Positions 11,801 to 24,331 of a stretch of 64,000 nt of DNA are shown here, piece after piece (position 1 is the stretch's first letter; each line of letters begins with the position of its first letter). The DNA is from Prinia subflava. Its lineage: Eukaryota > Chordata > Aves > Passeriformes > Cisticolidae. The stretch is from NCBI RefSeq assembly GCF_021018805.1, contig NC_086248.1, positions 60,707,985-60,771,984 of the forward strand, written 5' to 3'. The notes under the pieces were generated by a model, which did no database searches, was not told the DNA's origin, and saw only the letters and a list, made by a program, of their open reading frames with translations. A program made the position numbers and the translations under genes.

Positions 11801-14394
11801 AGTAAAACAGTTGCTTCTCACATGTGGTGATCAAAATGGCAATAGCAGGGACACAACTGACTTTTAATTGCCTGATTGACAAATCAAAGAATGATCATGA
11901 AAAATATCTGCAAGTATTATGAAGCCTACTGTGGATCTATTCCTCTTGTAGATTAAAAAAAGGGAAAATAAAAAAAGAGCAAAAACTAGGGTTTTGCCTA
12001 ATGTCAACTGTTTAAAAAACAAAGTAAATGAAAAAGGATAGGTAGATAGAAAGGGTATTGAATGACAAAAATGGTACATTTATTTATTTGAAGTATATGC
12101 AAAAAACACACCCTCTCCTTTCCCCCCTATTTTCACTGCAGGGTAATAGTAAATAAAAAAGATCTCAAGCTTTCAATCCTGTGTTTTAGTTTATTAAAAT
12201 TTATAAAAGTCAAATAGTGTTTCTTGCTGTTTGTTTCACGTTCCCAGGGCTGGCTTGTTTATCCCCAGGAAGAGGTGGGAGTGTCTCTTGGGATGCTAGC
12301 CTCATAGTCTGAGTCTGGGAACAAATTCATCTAACATAGCACTCCTAAATTAAAAGAAGAGTTACTGGTTGGTGGTTATGGAAATCTGTTTAGGTAAAGA
12401 TATAGAACAGAATCTAAATTTGATTTGGAAATTATTATGGGCAGGCGTGATGGCACTAATATTCAGGATGTCTGACATTTCCTACCGTAAATGCCTGGTT
12501 AAAGTTTTGCTTCATATAGTTTTTTACAATGTTGAAAATATCACAAAACCAGCTCATTAAAAAAAAAAAGCAAAACAGGTTTAAAAGAATATTTTTAGAC
12601 ATGACCCCCACCACCACAGCACAGCCTCTTCTCTTCCAACAGAGCTTGCAGTCCCATTATTTTTAGCAGAAAGGTACAAATGAACGGACTGCTGCTGCAC
12701 TTGGCGGGCAGGGTGGGTCCCCTGCCATTGCCATGAGTCTGTCCCTGTTGGCACGCCTGGCAGGTGGGAGTCGGTGACACCGCCCGCTCAGTGCTGGAGC
12801 GCAGCTGAAGGGGCTCCAAGAGCCTTTCACCGGCGGCCCGGGCTGGGCCTGGCCAGGGAGACAGCAGCACCTCTGAAAGCAGAGGTGAGGCACAAGACTG
12901 CAATGGCAATGTGGCACAGAAGGGCCCTTAGCAACAGCAGGAAGGGAGCAAAACCCATTCTGGAGGTGAGAAGAGAGGATGACTGGCTGAAGGAAAGGAC
13001 AGAAGCAGGAGGGAGAACCCGGAGTCTGTTGAGAGAGTCTTGGGGAGGCTGGAGCTGCGCTGTGGTAGGGCAGGAGTGAGCGAGACATCAGCACTGGAGG
13101 TGTGATGCTGGCTTTAGAGAAAGGCAGCAAAGACTGGACAGAAAGAAAGAGGACAGGGGACATTGAGCACAGGGTTAGATGGGCAGGGAAAGCAGAGGCT
13201 GGGAGCTGTAGAGACAGAAATTGTCCATAGGAGAAGAGAGTGAAGCCTCTTGATCTGTCTTGAGATTAAGGCCAAGAGATTCACATGGGAAAGGTAGCAG
13301 GTCTAGGTAGGACATGAAAAAATGGGAGGTGACAGGGAAAAAGACCGCATCTGAGTTGACATCAGCAACCTCAATATTCACATCTTAACTTTTGATCCTA
13401 TTTTTGTGACCTACTATAACGTTTTAACAGACAGGGCTCTGTGCGTAGGGGTGTTAAAAATATCTGACCTTGGAAGAACGTAGAATATCCTTGCTGTGTG
13501 AGCATTTGCAAAACCAGCCTGTATTTCACAAGTACACACTTCAACATCCATGATCTCCAGTGCTCAAATTCAAAAAATCATGACAGAGCTTAGGGTTTGT
13601 GTGTGTTTTCTTTTGCAAGGGAAGGCTTCATTAAAATAAGCTGACTGCAACCTGAAGCACATACGCATGAAATTCTCTCTCACGAGAACTGCATGTCATT
13701 TTTATATTGCAAAACTTCAGTTTTTGTTGGCCAAAAGACTTTCTGAAGGTGGCAAAGCTGGGTGTTCAACATAATTATTAGACTTTCTGGTACTGTTTTC
13801 AAAGCTAGCTATGAGTCTCACTTGATACCACCTTTCAGTATGACTTTGGTACATAAAGAAATCTTTTGTAAAAGAGGTAGAATTTTCATGCAAGCTTTTT
13901 TCTCTTCCTTCCAAATGTTAATGTAGCTCCTTTCAATTCTTCATAAAATTTTTAAATATCTTAAATATTCCACTGATAGGCTATTACTCACAGTGGGAGC
14001 TGAATTAATCTGTGCTCCAGAAAACTCACTGAAGTGAATACTTCTGTCAGGAATGAATGTGGGCTGAAGGGTTAACTGCCGGCTCTGTTAACACCTGTTA
14101 TATAGAGCAAAGGCAGAAAACTTCATCAGTTTTGACTATAGTCTTTTATACAGGAAGAAAGCCTTTGCCTTTTTACAGATTTTTAAAAGTTATCATTTTA
14201 ACCTTTAAGGTACCTGGCTTTAAAGGGGGTATCCTAATGTCTCTCTATGGAGAATTAACAGCCTTTGTGGACGTATTTTGAGCAGTGCTAATAACAATGG
14301 TTTCTGGCAGTTGCAAAATGAGATCTGACCAATTTCAGCAAAACACTGGCTTAAACCCACCGAGCTTGCATTTGAAATGATGTTTCAGTTTGAA
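8818..14394. other. Non-coding stretch with a GC-rich interval
   Basis: No gene is recognised. Locally GC-rich pieces at about 10270-10500 and 12600-13080 give overlapping open frames on both strands (up to 166 codons at 12663-13163 minus) with no recognisable domain. A short tandem repeat of a 10-base unit, GCTATAGGTA, occurs twice at 9964-9983. A polypyrimidine (CT-rich) tract lies at about 10935-10995. The rest is AT-rich. Confidence 0.6.
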
Positions 14395-14890
14395 CTGAAT
14401 TGAAGTGATGTTTTCAGAAAAAGTTTTGCACCTCGCTAGAAATGACAGACAGCTGCTAGACGAGGTAATGATCTGTCTTCATGTTTGATGCCTTCTTTTA
14501 TCAGTCTGAGGCTTTTCACTGAGTCAGATCTATTGATTAGCATTAGTTTACTTCTCAGGAAGCCTGCTTTGCATGGAAATGTCATGGGCTGGGGATGCTA
14601 ACTGCATGCCAAGCGAGAGCTTGAACTCTGTCTAATGCTGCCGAGTAAATTACATGTTTGCTGAACGTTTAGCAAGGACAATAGCTTTGCAGCCCCCCAA
14701 AACATTAAATGGGGTCGGGTTTGTCTCCTGTGAACAAATACTGGGAGAGAAAATAATGGGATCATAATGGAAGATACCCTGTGCATTGCTTTGCTTTTTG
14801 GAGTATAAGTTTATGGAGTTAGAGTTGAGTGAAACCCCTGACAGTTTGGGGGAAAACCGCTGCTTCACAGTAACTGGTGCATCTGTATCC
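14395..14890. promoter_or_regulatory. Candidate conserved non-coding element
   Basis: This roughly 500-base stretch has balanced composition, no simple repeats and no open coding frame. It carries several developmental-factor words: TGATTAGCATTAG near 14533 (homeodomain type) and TTTGCATGGAAAT near 14568 (octamer-like). These traits resemble vertebrate conserved non-coding enhancers, but conservation cannot be tested from one sequence. This is inference, and the boundaries are arbitrary. Confidence 0.25.
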
Positions 14891-17800
14891 AAAAGAATGA
14901 TAATGGAAGAGTGGGAGGAGAAGGAAGATCTGCATCATTACTATTAATGAAATTACCTTACCTCTTCAAAATTTTTTTTTAAAAAAAGAACACACAGAAG
15001 CAACTTGGGGAGACGGGAATTTGGTTGAATGCCATGTTTTAATCTAAAATACTGTGGGCTTGTTTTGTTTTTCCTGTTTTGCTCACAGGGTTCCAGGTGC
15101 AACATTCTACATATATATGGTCACTTTGAAAGCAGAAGCTTAAAAATAACACTGCTCAGTAATTATGCCAACTGCATTGGTGGAGATTTGCATCAAGCTA
15201 ATAATCTTGTGGAGGAAGAAGGCAGTCTGGATATACTGAACAGGATTTTTAACAGTCCATTATTTGCGAGTAATTTTAACTTTTTCAATGTAGTGAAAAT
15301 CTATGATTTTTCTAAAAGTTCCTGGGAAAATTACTGTTGTAAGAAACACAGGAATGTAAATATTGATATTCAGGGATTTAAATCATGTTTCATCTTTTCA
15401 TTTACTATAATGCCTGTGTATTTCCAGACAAGTCCTACACACACCTTTTTATTACTTTTCTGGTTTGTTTTTTTTTTTCCCCTAGCTCCTTTTTCCAGAG
15501 AGATTTTTTATACTTCACTGGGCCATGACATTAACAGGTTGGGTCAATGCCTACTATTTATGTTCTGCATTACTTGTAAATAAGGAACTAATACTTTTTT
15601 AATACTTTAGGGGATTTTTGTGCTAAAAACACACAATATATTTTCTCTAGTCATTGTAAGTGATATTTAAGATACACTGTAGGTGATGTTGATTCTTTAA
15701 AATTTCTAGTACTGTCCATTCTGTCCTGGACTCTTCCAATACCCAGGATTACAGCTGAAAAAGATTCAGAACACAAGTTCAGAAAAAAAAAAAAAGAAAG
15801 ACAAATAATGGTGAAGCAATTCTTTCAAATAATATGGCATGTGTGCAATCTTTCTCTTACGTGTTTGTTTAATGGTTTCAGCCATTTCCAAGAACAATGC
15901 TGCATGCTGCACAAATGTGCAGTAACTGCTTTAGAAAGAAATGTTTGCTTCTGTTTAATACCTAATTTTAAATAATAAACGACACAGTGTTCCTTAGCTC
16001 AGAGATAACACCATCTGAGAAAGCTGGCCACTAATTTCAAAGAGAAGATGTGATCAAAATAGGAGAGAAATGGGGAGGGGAGGGTGCCTCATGATGATTC
16101 TTGAAGGAATATGCTTCCCATTTTGTGTATCTGTAGAGAAAACTGAACTGCAAATACTGAAATCTCCTAACAGTTTTAAAGTAGACTAATGTGTGGCATG
16201 CCTTGGCAAGCTGTATCTTGCCAATTTTTCTTCATCCTCTCAAGCATATGCCTTGCTTGCATAACCAGTTTTTTAGCCACATGGATTCAGTGTTCCACGC
16301 TGCACGGAGGCTGTGCAAATTCATTGCTAATACTAAAAGAACATTCATGTTAAGTTGTTTTGAATAGCAAATTCAATCTAAAAAAAAAATCCTGGGTATT
16401 TAAAAAATAAAGAAATGATCTGGTGAGCAGCATGGATATGCCATGGCGTGTGTCACCCATCTCTGCATTCATCAGCTCTCCACTCTCACAAAGAGATCTT
16501 CCCATTGTGATGAAACTCCCTCCACATCTTGAACTACCCCTAAACGGTCTTTAGCTTGGCCAGATTACTGAAGGCCATATGGCCCTATAACATTTTGTTA
16601 ATGCTCTTCCAAATCTCACTAAAAGCCTTTCTTTCCAGCAATGCTAGTATCTTGCCTGAATGAAATTAAATTTTAGTTCCTTGAAAGAAAATGTTATCAG
16701 CCTTCCTAGCAGCTGTGAGAATTGTGCTATGCTGATTAGATGTGACACACAGAAGAAAAACTGCTCTAGCAAGTGGTATTTGTGATTCAGTAGGTGACAC
16801 TGTTCTCTCGGAACCCGTGCAGAATCAATGCCCCTGCAACGTGTCAGGGGACAATATACCTTTTGCTGGCCCTGTCATTCAGATGAGATGTAAAACCACA
16901 GTCCCGAACATTGCAGTCATGACAGGTTCCACAGAAAACTGGAACAGAAGATAGGAGATTGCCCCCACATCCAGGTTTGATTTATTGATAAATGAATGCA
17001 CTGGAAAACGCAGGGTGACAGGTGGGCATGGTTCTCTCTCCTCGTGTGTGCTGTACACGGCTCCTCGGTGCTGCGAGCCTCCAGAGAGGAGTCCCACAGC
17101 CGCACACCTGGCAGCAGCCACGCGTCCATCCCGCTGCTTCCAAGCACCGCGGAAAAACAGCTCCACAATGCATCTGGGACGTTTTCATTGATGGAACAGG
17201 ATGAGCAGCATCTTCTGGGCTTGGACAGCAGTTGCCATTTTTATGGAATCCAGGATGAAGGCTCTTAAGCACTGGGAGTTCCAAGTGCTGCCGCAACTAA
17301 TTTTTTCCTTTGAAGAATATTTCAGTTGAAGATTGGTATATCAGTTTCTTCATCTGTAGAAAACCTGCATAAGAATTTAATGTGAGCCTAGGTTTTTTGC
17401 TTCTATAGAGTTGTGAAGTATTAATTAATAAAATGTTATTTACAGAAATAGGAACTGTTCTGAAAATCCTTCCTCACATACTTACTTTAAACTTATAACA
17501 GACTGCACAAACTTTAAAATTTCCAGACAATTATATAGAGTGCCATGAAACTGGTTTGGGTTATTTTTTTTTTAACTGGAAAATGCAAAGTATGAGCTCT
17601 AAGATATTCAGAAATTGTGTACTGTAGTACAGTTGGTAGTATTTGCAGAATTACAAGAGAGAGCTGAATTATGTATTTTGTAGGAATCTATTCATCTTCC
17701 TTGGGAATACCATATGCAAACAGGAATACTTTTAAAATTAGGCAAAATGTACATACCGTGTAGTCAAGAGGGGGAAGGCAAGTATGAGTACTTCAAAAAG

Positions 17801-18120
17801 TGTGTAATACCTTCAAAATGTGTATAATAGCAAAAAGATTCTTAGAGAAGATTACAATCTCACATATTACAACATTTTACTATCACAGAGATTAAAGCTT
17901 ATTTTGTTACATTTAATAGAGAACATATGTGACTTACAGTAAAAGTATAAATCTGTAAAAGTCTCTTTAGAAATGCAGTCTAGTCATGTCTCAAAGAACT
18001 CATCAGGCTTGTATTTGAATCTCCAAGGATATTATTCCTTTTTCTCCTGCAGTTTGTTCCCACTGGACTTTTTCTACCAGTGGAGGATGAGTGGACTCTT
18101 TATCCTAAACCCACCTCTTC
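14891..18120. other. AT-rich non-coding stretch
   Basis: No gene is recognised. The 184-codon plus frame at 15029-15583 has no domain and is rich in F, I and N, as expected from AT-rich DNA. A more GC-rich island near 17020-17170 produces overlapping frames on both strands without recognisable content. An A-run lies at about 15782-15795. Confidence 0.6.
17791..17830 (+). repeat. Two-copy imperfect 20-base tandem repeat
   Basis: Units at 17791-17810 and 17811-17830 both follow CTTCAAAA(A/T)GTGT and differ at a few positions. It is a small local duplication with no known role. Confidence 0.6.
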
Positions 18121-18230
18121 TTTTTTTTTTTTTTTTCTTTTTTTTTTTTTAAGCTTGGCTTAAGTCTGACAAACAATAGAAAAGGCACTTGCTGAGCTGG
18201 AAATTATTTTTCCTTTTTTTTTTTTTTTTT
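18121..18230 (+). repeat. Paired poly-T tracts
   Basis: A T-run broken by one C spans 18121-18150. A second pure T-run of 17 bases lies at 18214-18230. Such tracts are common in introns and intergenic DNA and do not mark a gene by themselves. Confidence 0.8.
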
Positions 18231-21168
18231 CCCCTTTTAAATGTATTGTTGCAGAAATGTAACTGTAGTTACAAATGAAAAATTGAACATTAAAACAGAG
18301 TGAGCCATGGTGAGTGAAATGATCTCCCCCTGAGCCCCGATTCCATAGTCATGGAGTTTTTTCAGAGGTATTTCTTATGCAACCTTCTGAATGATGTTAT
18401 AATAAATTTTTCACATTTTGTCAAGACTGACTATAAGGGAGGCATGGAAAGAGAGAACAAATGAAGGAGGGGGGAGGAAGAAAAGGTGCATTACACTTTC
18501 ATACAAACCAGACCAGACAATTAAACGGCTCTACACATGCTCAAATTAAAATTACTTTATTAAAATCTAAAAGGAGAAAAGAAGTTCTGTCCTCTTGCTT
18601 CTTTCACCTGTGCCCACTTGCACCTGAGTTTATTACCATGGCCACAGTATTGGTGGCTTCACAGTAAGTCACTGAATAAAAGCGTGGTTGCTCATCCCAG
18701 ATCAATTTGATGTCCTAAATTGCTGTCTAATTCTGAACAACATGCATGCAGTACCCACCCTCTTGTCCATGAGAATTACCATGTATTTCAGATGCAGCCA
18801 AGCTTCCCATCAGTTTAGTTAAAGCAGCTTGTGCAAATTTATCTAAACCAAGCGTGTGTAGAAGCGTGTGCATGTGTGAAAATGAAAAATCTTTTCTCTG
18901 AGCAGCTAATCCTCAGTGGTGGAGGACTAAGCACGGTTTCTGTTGGTTTTTTTCTATGAAAAATAATCAGTGGTGTTTCCCTACAGGCCATTTTCCAAAT
19001 GCTGGGGAAGAAAGGAAACATCATATTCCTTTCCCTACTGCCTCTTCTCTTCCAGTGTTTTGTTATTGCTGCTGCTGCTGTTGTAACAAGTACAAATAAC
19101 AATGTTACATTATTGGGCTGCCTTGGCTTTTTAGGAAATCTGCAAATTATGAATTATCTTTGTTCTGAGCATAAAAAAAAAATAACCAGCAACAAAACCA
19201 GCCCCACCAAAAAAAGAAAAATGCATCCCTCAAACAAGCAAACAAAATTCAGCTTGTTTATCTGTTAATTGCTCTGGTTTTTTTCAGGGCCTGAGGAAGC
19301 CCCGAAGGCTAACATGCCACTTAGGAACTAACTTTGTACTTGCAATATGTGTTTTACAAGCCTGTCTCCCTATTCTCTTTTCATTTTCTTGTCTATTTGC
19401 TGACATAACACAGCTATAGAATTCACTTCTTTGGGGGCTGTTGTATAGGAGATACCAAGGTGAGAGATTTTTTTGTTAGATTTCTCTTTTTAAAGTAAGT
19501 GATTTTAAAGAAGTAAGTGATTAAGCTTTCCGAAAAAACAGTCTTAACAAAGGACAAAGAGGTTTGGGTTTTCTTTAAATTTTGAACATGGACGCTCTAG
19601 AAGCCAAGGCATAGCAAGATTCTGGTTTACATTGGCTTCTTCCTGTAGGATAGACTGGACTGCTGTGTTGAACTGAGAGCTCTCCTGAGCCCTCAGCCCA
19701 GCAAACCAGGGCTTTGCCAGAACTGGTACCACAGAATTCAGTCTGTAGCAGCTGCAGGTATGAGTCAAAGCAAATATCAGTACCATTTAGCCCTAAAAAA
19801 TTGATTTTAGTATTGCTGTACAGCAAAAATGTAGAATAGGACATAGGCCTAGAGATTGTCAGAGAGTTAAACTGTCAGGGAAACATCATTCTTAAGGAAC
19901 TTCAGGAAGAGTACTTGAAAAAAAATCAGAAGAAAGTTCAAGTTTTCATTTATTAATTGTATATATTTACAGCTCAGATACTGCGGTTATGCTGTTAATT
20001 CCAAAAACAAACAGAGACATCATTTATATAGCCTGTCATTTTGCACTAAAAATAAGTACTTTTGTCCCCTTCTGTTTTTGAGAAAGTACATAATTTTTAG
20101 TACATCCCTGTTAGTGGGGAATATGTTTTCTGACAAATGCTGAAAAGTGAGTATGAATTAGTTGCAGTCTTCCTTTAACCTTTTCTTTCTCTTTTTTCTT
20201 CCTCTCATTAATGGACTGTCCCATGTACTGGTCACTTGTGTGCACCAGCTGGGGAGTAGATGTGAAATGAAAACGGAGCTGTTGATGTGATGATTTTAGA
20301 GCAAAGTGAATCATTAGCAGAACCGTTCCTACTCATTTTATTCTTCTCGGTGCTTGTGTGAAAGCAGAGGAGGAAAAAATGAAATTTTTTTTCAGACTTT
20401 TAATCAGTGGAACACTTTTAACTGTGCAAGTACCCTTGGGGGATGAAGTAGGTGTGTGTGCATTCATGTGCCCACACACACAGGACTAGAGAAGGAAAAA
20501 CAGAAAATTCAGAATCATCACATATAGCACAAAGTTGTATTCCACTGGTTTAATACATACAAAGGTATAAAAGCAATGCCAGGTATGAAGAGATCCAACA
20601 ACATTAATGTGTTACATCCCACTTCAAAAATAGCATTTATTTAAAACATAACACCTGTTGTGAATAATTGCGAAGATTAGTTTTCCTTTCCTTATGTCCT
20701 AAAGCTGACTGGATTAGATGATGTGGGGTCGTTCAGATTAGTTGGAAATACACTTTTTCCTGTATTATGCAAACAGAGCCTGGTTTTATCCAGATCTACA
20801 TTAAGGCAATAACATACAAACTGTACAGAAAGCATGGTGTGTACTTGCTGGTGTCTGCAGAATGCAGCAGATCTTGTGCAGCCTTCCGATGCTTTGTGCT
20901 GCAGAGGTGCAGTGTGGAGGTGCACTGTGTGCTGGGACATGCACACTTTGCAGGCTACAGCTCGTTACTAGAGACGATTGCTATCTCCGTGGCAGAACTC
21001 CGTGGATCCCATTTTGCTTGCTTGTGGTTTTGAGATTTTTTGCCTGGATGCTTTTTCAGTAAGGTAATGTGGACTTGCACAGTTGGTACTGAGAGATGCA
21101 ACACAAGTTTTCTGAAAAGTGAACACTTGTGAATCACGTTAACTGAGTTCTGTTGAGAAGAACTCTCT

Positions 21169-21184
21169 GTGTGTGTGTGTGTGT
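21169..21184 (+). repeat. (GT)8 microsatellite
   Basis: Eight GT units in a row are visible. They could be length-variable between individuals. Confidence 0.85.
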
Positions 21185-23619
21185 AAAAGCTATTTTACCA
21201 ATAACCCAACATTTGCTACCATTTCTGTGTTCAGAATTTGCATTGACACATTGGTGCAGCAAGGCTAGGGAACAAAATCCAGCCAGGCCAAATGGAGTTA
21301 ATTCCTGTAATTGAGGCTCAGAGCCTTGTATTTGTAATGTTAGTGTCAGCTGTCTTTTGTGAAGACAAGTAAATTATGCGCCCTGGAGAACAGAGATGAT
21401 TTTTCTACTGAAAGATAGTTTTGTGAGATCCAAAGCCAAATGTAATGTAAATCTCCCTCACCTTTGTCATCATCATCCTTCGTGGCCTAAAACACCCAGC
21501 AAATCATGAAGTTTGTTGAACTGTAGTTCGTGTTAAAGAAATGCATTAAGAAATTATTTTTAAGTGCATATATAGATATAGACACTTACATAGATGCAAA
21601 AGCTATGGAGGTGAGAATACATCTGCCTGATAGCACTGAGCTGTCGTAGTTGGATTTGAATTAACAATTTCTGGAATAAGTTGTTGTGTATTTTATATCT
21701 GTTTTGAAGGGTTTGTCCTCATTATTAACCCAAGAAGTCTGTCAGTAAAGCCCAACAGTTATTTTTCCCCTTCAAAATAGGATTAAAGTAATTTTCTTTA
21801 TAGTCAGAAAGCCTCCTTAAAGAAAAGCAACACAAGAAAGAGCCAGAGGAAGTTTTCTTCCTATTTAATTTGACCTATCAGATTTAAAAGTTATTGCAGT
21901 TACTCTTGAGGAAAGTGTAACTGGGATGGGGAGAGTAAAGTTAAAGTAAAAATAATCTTTGTTAATTGTTTGTAACAACCTGTCCTATACTGTGTCTCTC
22001 AGTTGATAGGACTGATATGCATATGATTTTCCTTTAGGATTATGTTAATGAATTCAGTTCATCAGAAGGTTGTTTTTTCTCTGAAAAAATGTATTCTGTT
22101 AAGGAATGAAACACTGGCAGTCATTCCGAGATTTTGCTAATACTTTAAGAGGTATTTACCTTAATTTAAAAATAATGCTGAATTCAAATTCTGGGAAATA
22201 ACATGATTTAAACTGTCAAAGTAAATTGTATTTTGCACATAGTCAATTAGTGCTTGTTTAACCAAGATATTCCAACAAATGTTCTTCATCTGGTAAAGCA
22301 GGTATAAATTAGACATTGTAACCAGTTCTAGTAGGGAGCTGGTTAAGGGAAAAGTTAAGATAGTTTCTTTATCTCAAATGCCGAAGTGACTTAACCTTTC
22401 CAACTGTACTTTCCAAGACTGAAGGGTTGGCTTTTCTGTAAGGGGCTTTCTGGATATCCAAAGAGTGTTGTTTTCTCACCCCTCTCCCAGATTTTTGGCC
22501 TGCGTTTTGGTGTCTATTCTCTTGTAACAGCAGCACCCTTGTGTTGGGGTGCCAGTTATGGTGTTGGCAATTGTTGCAAACAAGTGACAGGTGCAGGTCC
22601 CCTGCTCATAAAAGGTATCATTTTATTTATGTGTGTGTACAATAGTGAACACTTTCTGACTTCCACTCATGTTCCTCCATTCTGGGATCACATATGCATG
22701 TGCAGAAGTCCTGTCTTGGGGTGCCATTTCAGAAACACCTGTGAAGTCCAGTCCTATTTCAGTCTCATTCAAGGCAAGGGAACATGCTGAAAGTAAACCA
22801 AAGTCTTGATTAACTGTAGATATTTTTGCTGAATGATGTTACAGACACTAAAGAAGTACGTGGGCTCAAAATAAAGTTAGTTAACTGATAAGTTAGACAA
22901 AAACTCCATCAAATGTTATTTAATACAAAGATGTATGACCTTTGGTTCAGCAAGTCTTGAATTAGAAATCACTGAAGATTGGGAATATATCTTTAATGAA
23001 TGTATATGGCTAAATAAACAACATTTTTCAGCTTGGTGGGTGGCTGAAATTCTGAGTGAACCCATATGCAAGCACAGAAAGCCAGAAAATTTTATTTCCT
23101 CAGCAGTATCTGCAGAGGAACAAAACAAACATGACCCTGTTTCAGGTTGCTCTGCCCAGTATTCTGGATTACTTGCTTGAGCTGAAAAGAAGTGGGCCTC
23201 TGTTAAGTTTTCTCAGGTTGCACTTGCTCTCCCTCTCTGCCTGGAACTCCCAAGTAGAGATTTTCTCAGTGCTAATTCACCCCACCCTGATCCATGCAAT
23301 CTCTTCTCTGGCTGAGGAAGAGGTCCTTCAGTGAATCAGCCTTCTGGATTACTCGCCTGTCACAGCCAGTGTCCACCTACTCTCTGTTATTTTTACAGAG
23401 GTGTCTTCACGTCTACAGAATCTTGTCCAAAATGAGAGATCCAGGGTCTTTTGGTGGACCGTTAATTTTTAACTTTTCAGAACAAGGTAACTTCTGGGAT
23501 ACACAATAATGTTTTCCCTGAGGCCATGTCAGAACTCCAGTCATTTGAGCCTCCACATTTCATGTGCTCCTGCTCACCTCTAAGGGCTTTAGGTTTCCTC
23601 CTACATCTTACATATTTCT

Positions 23620-23651
23620 TCATCATCTTCATCATCATCGTCATCATCATC
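23620..23651 (+). repeat. (CAT)n trinucleotide repeat followed by a poly-A tract
   Basis: CAT/TCA units run through this interval with one CTT and one CGT interruption. A run of A bases follows at about 23653-23666. It is a typical interrupted microsatellite. Confidence 0.8.
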
Positions 23652-24308
23652 CCAAAAAAAAAAAAATCTGGAGGGTTCCTTTGGCTTTCTGGATCTGGTT
23701 AGAAACTATTTGTGCCTAATATTCTCAGGACAGAGAGTGTCAGATAGTTAGAGGATGCTTTGAGGGTCAGTTAGGAAAGCAGAAGGCCTGGGATGACCCA
23801 GGCATGCTCTACCATAGCCGGGGCTATGCCAGCATGTTTTCTCTCTTAAGTTCTTTTCAACACCTTGCCTAGACAGGTTTTCCATGTGTTTACCAAGCTC
23901 TGCACCCTATTGAAGCATGGCCTCAACAGGGTGATTTGAGAGAGCATATCTTTTTTCTCCCATGGACTTTGGAATCCTCCTTTAGGAAAATGGTATTTTG
24001 TGGGAAGTACAATTTGAATCTCACATGGGGAGGCATTTAAACAGATGGAAAGGTTATTTACTCGCAGCTATTCTGCCTCTAAAGTGTGTTATTCTTGTAT
24101 GTTTTCATAAACCCTCTCCTTAGTGTCCCTTAGAAAAAAAATCTTCCCAGATTAAGAATTGATGGAAGAGCACATGCCATTGATTTCATAGCTGTATGCA
24201 GGGCACAGGGAGGGGGTCATATTTGTCTCCCTCCTCCACAGATACTGCTGAGAAGATAAAATTCATAGGCTTTCTGTGCTTGCATATAGTTCCACTCACA
24301 ATGGAAAT

Positions 24309-24331
24309 GTGTAAATAGACACTATTTACAC
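24309..24331. promoter_or_regulatory. Forkhead-type palindrome
   Basis: Arms GTGTAAATAG and CTATTTACAC are exact 10-base reverse complements separated by ACA. Each arm contains TGTAAATA, which fits the forkhead (FOX) consensus RTAAAYA on opposing strands. Palindromic forkhead pairs can bind dimers, but occupancy here is unknown. Confidence 0.45.

Larger units (their letters stand above)
18231..24308. other. AT-rich non-coding stretch
   Basis: No gene is recognised. All frames are short and overlap on both strands. It contains a CTG tract of four units near 19069-19080 and the GT and CAT microsatellites listed separately. Confidence 0.6.

Noticed and set aside
12663..13163. 166-codon minus-strand frame
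   Set aside because: Serine/proline/cysteine-rich content from a locally GC-rich, CT-rich strand, with a competing open frame on the other strand and no domain.
15029..15583. 184-codon plus-strand frame
   Set aside because: AT-driven composition, no domain, and it crosses a poly-T tract.
23620..23666. CAT repeat considered as part of a CRISPR-like or minisatellite array
   Set aside because: Three-base units without spacers make it a plain microsatellite, and nothing else in the window is prokaryotic.
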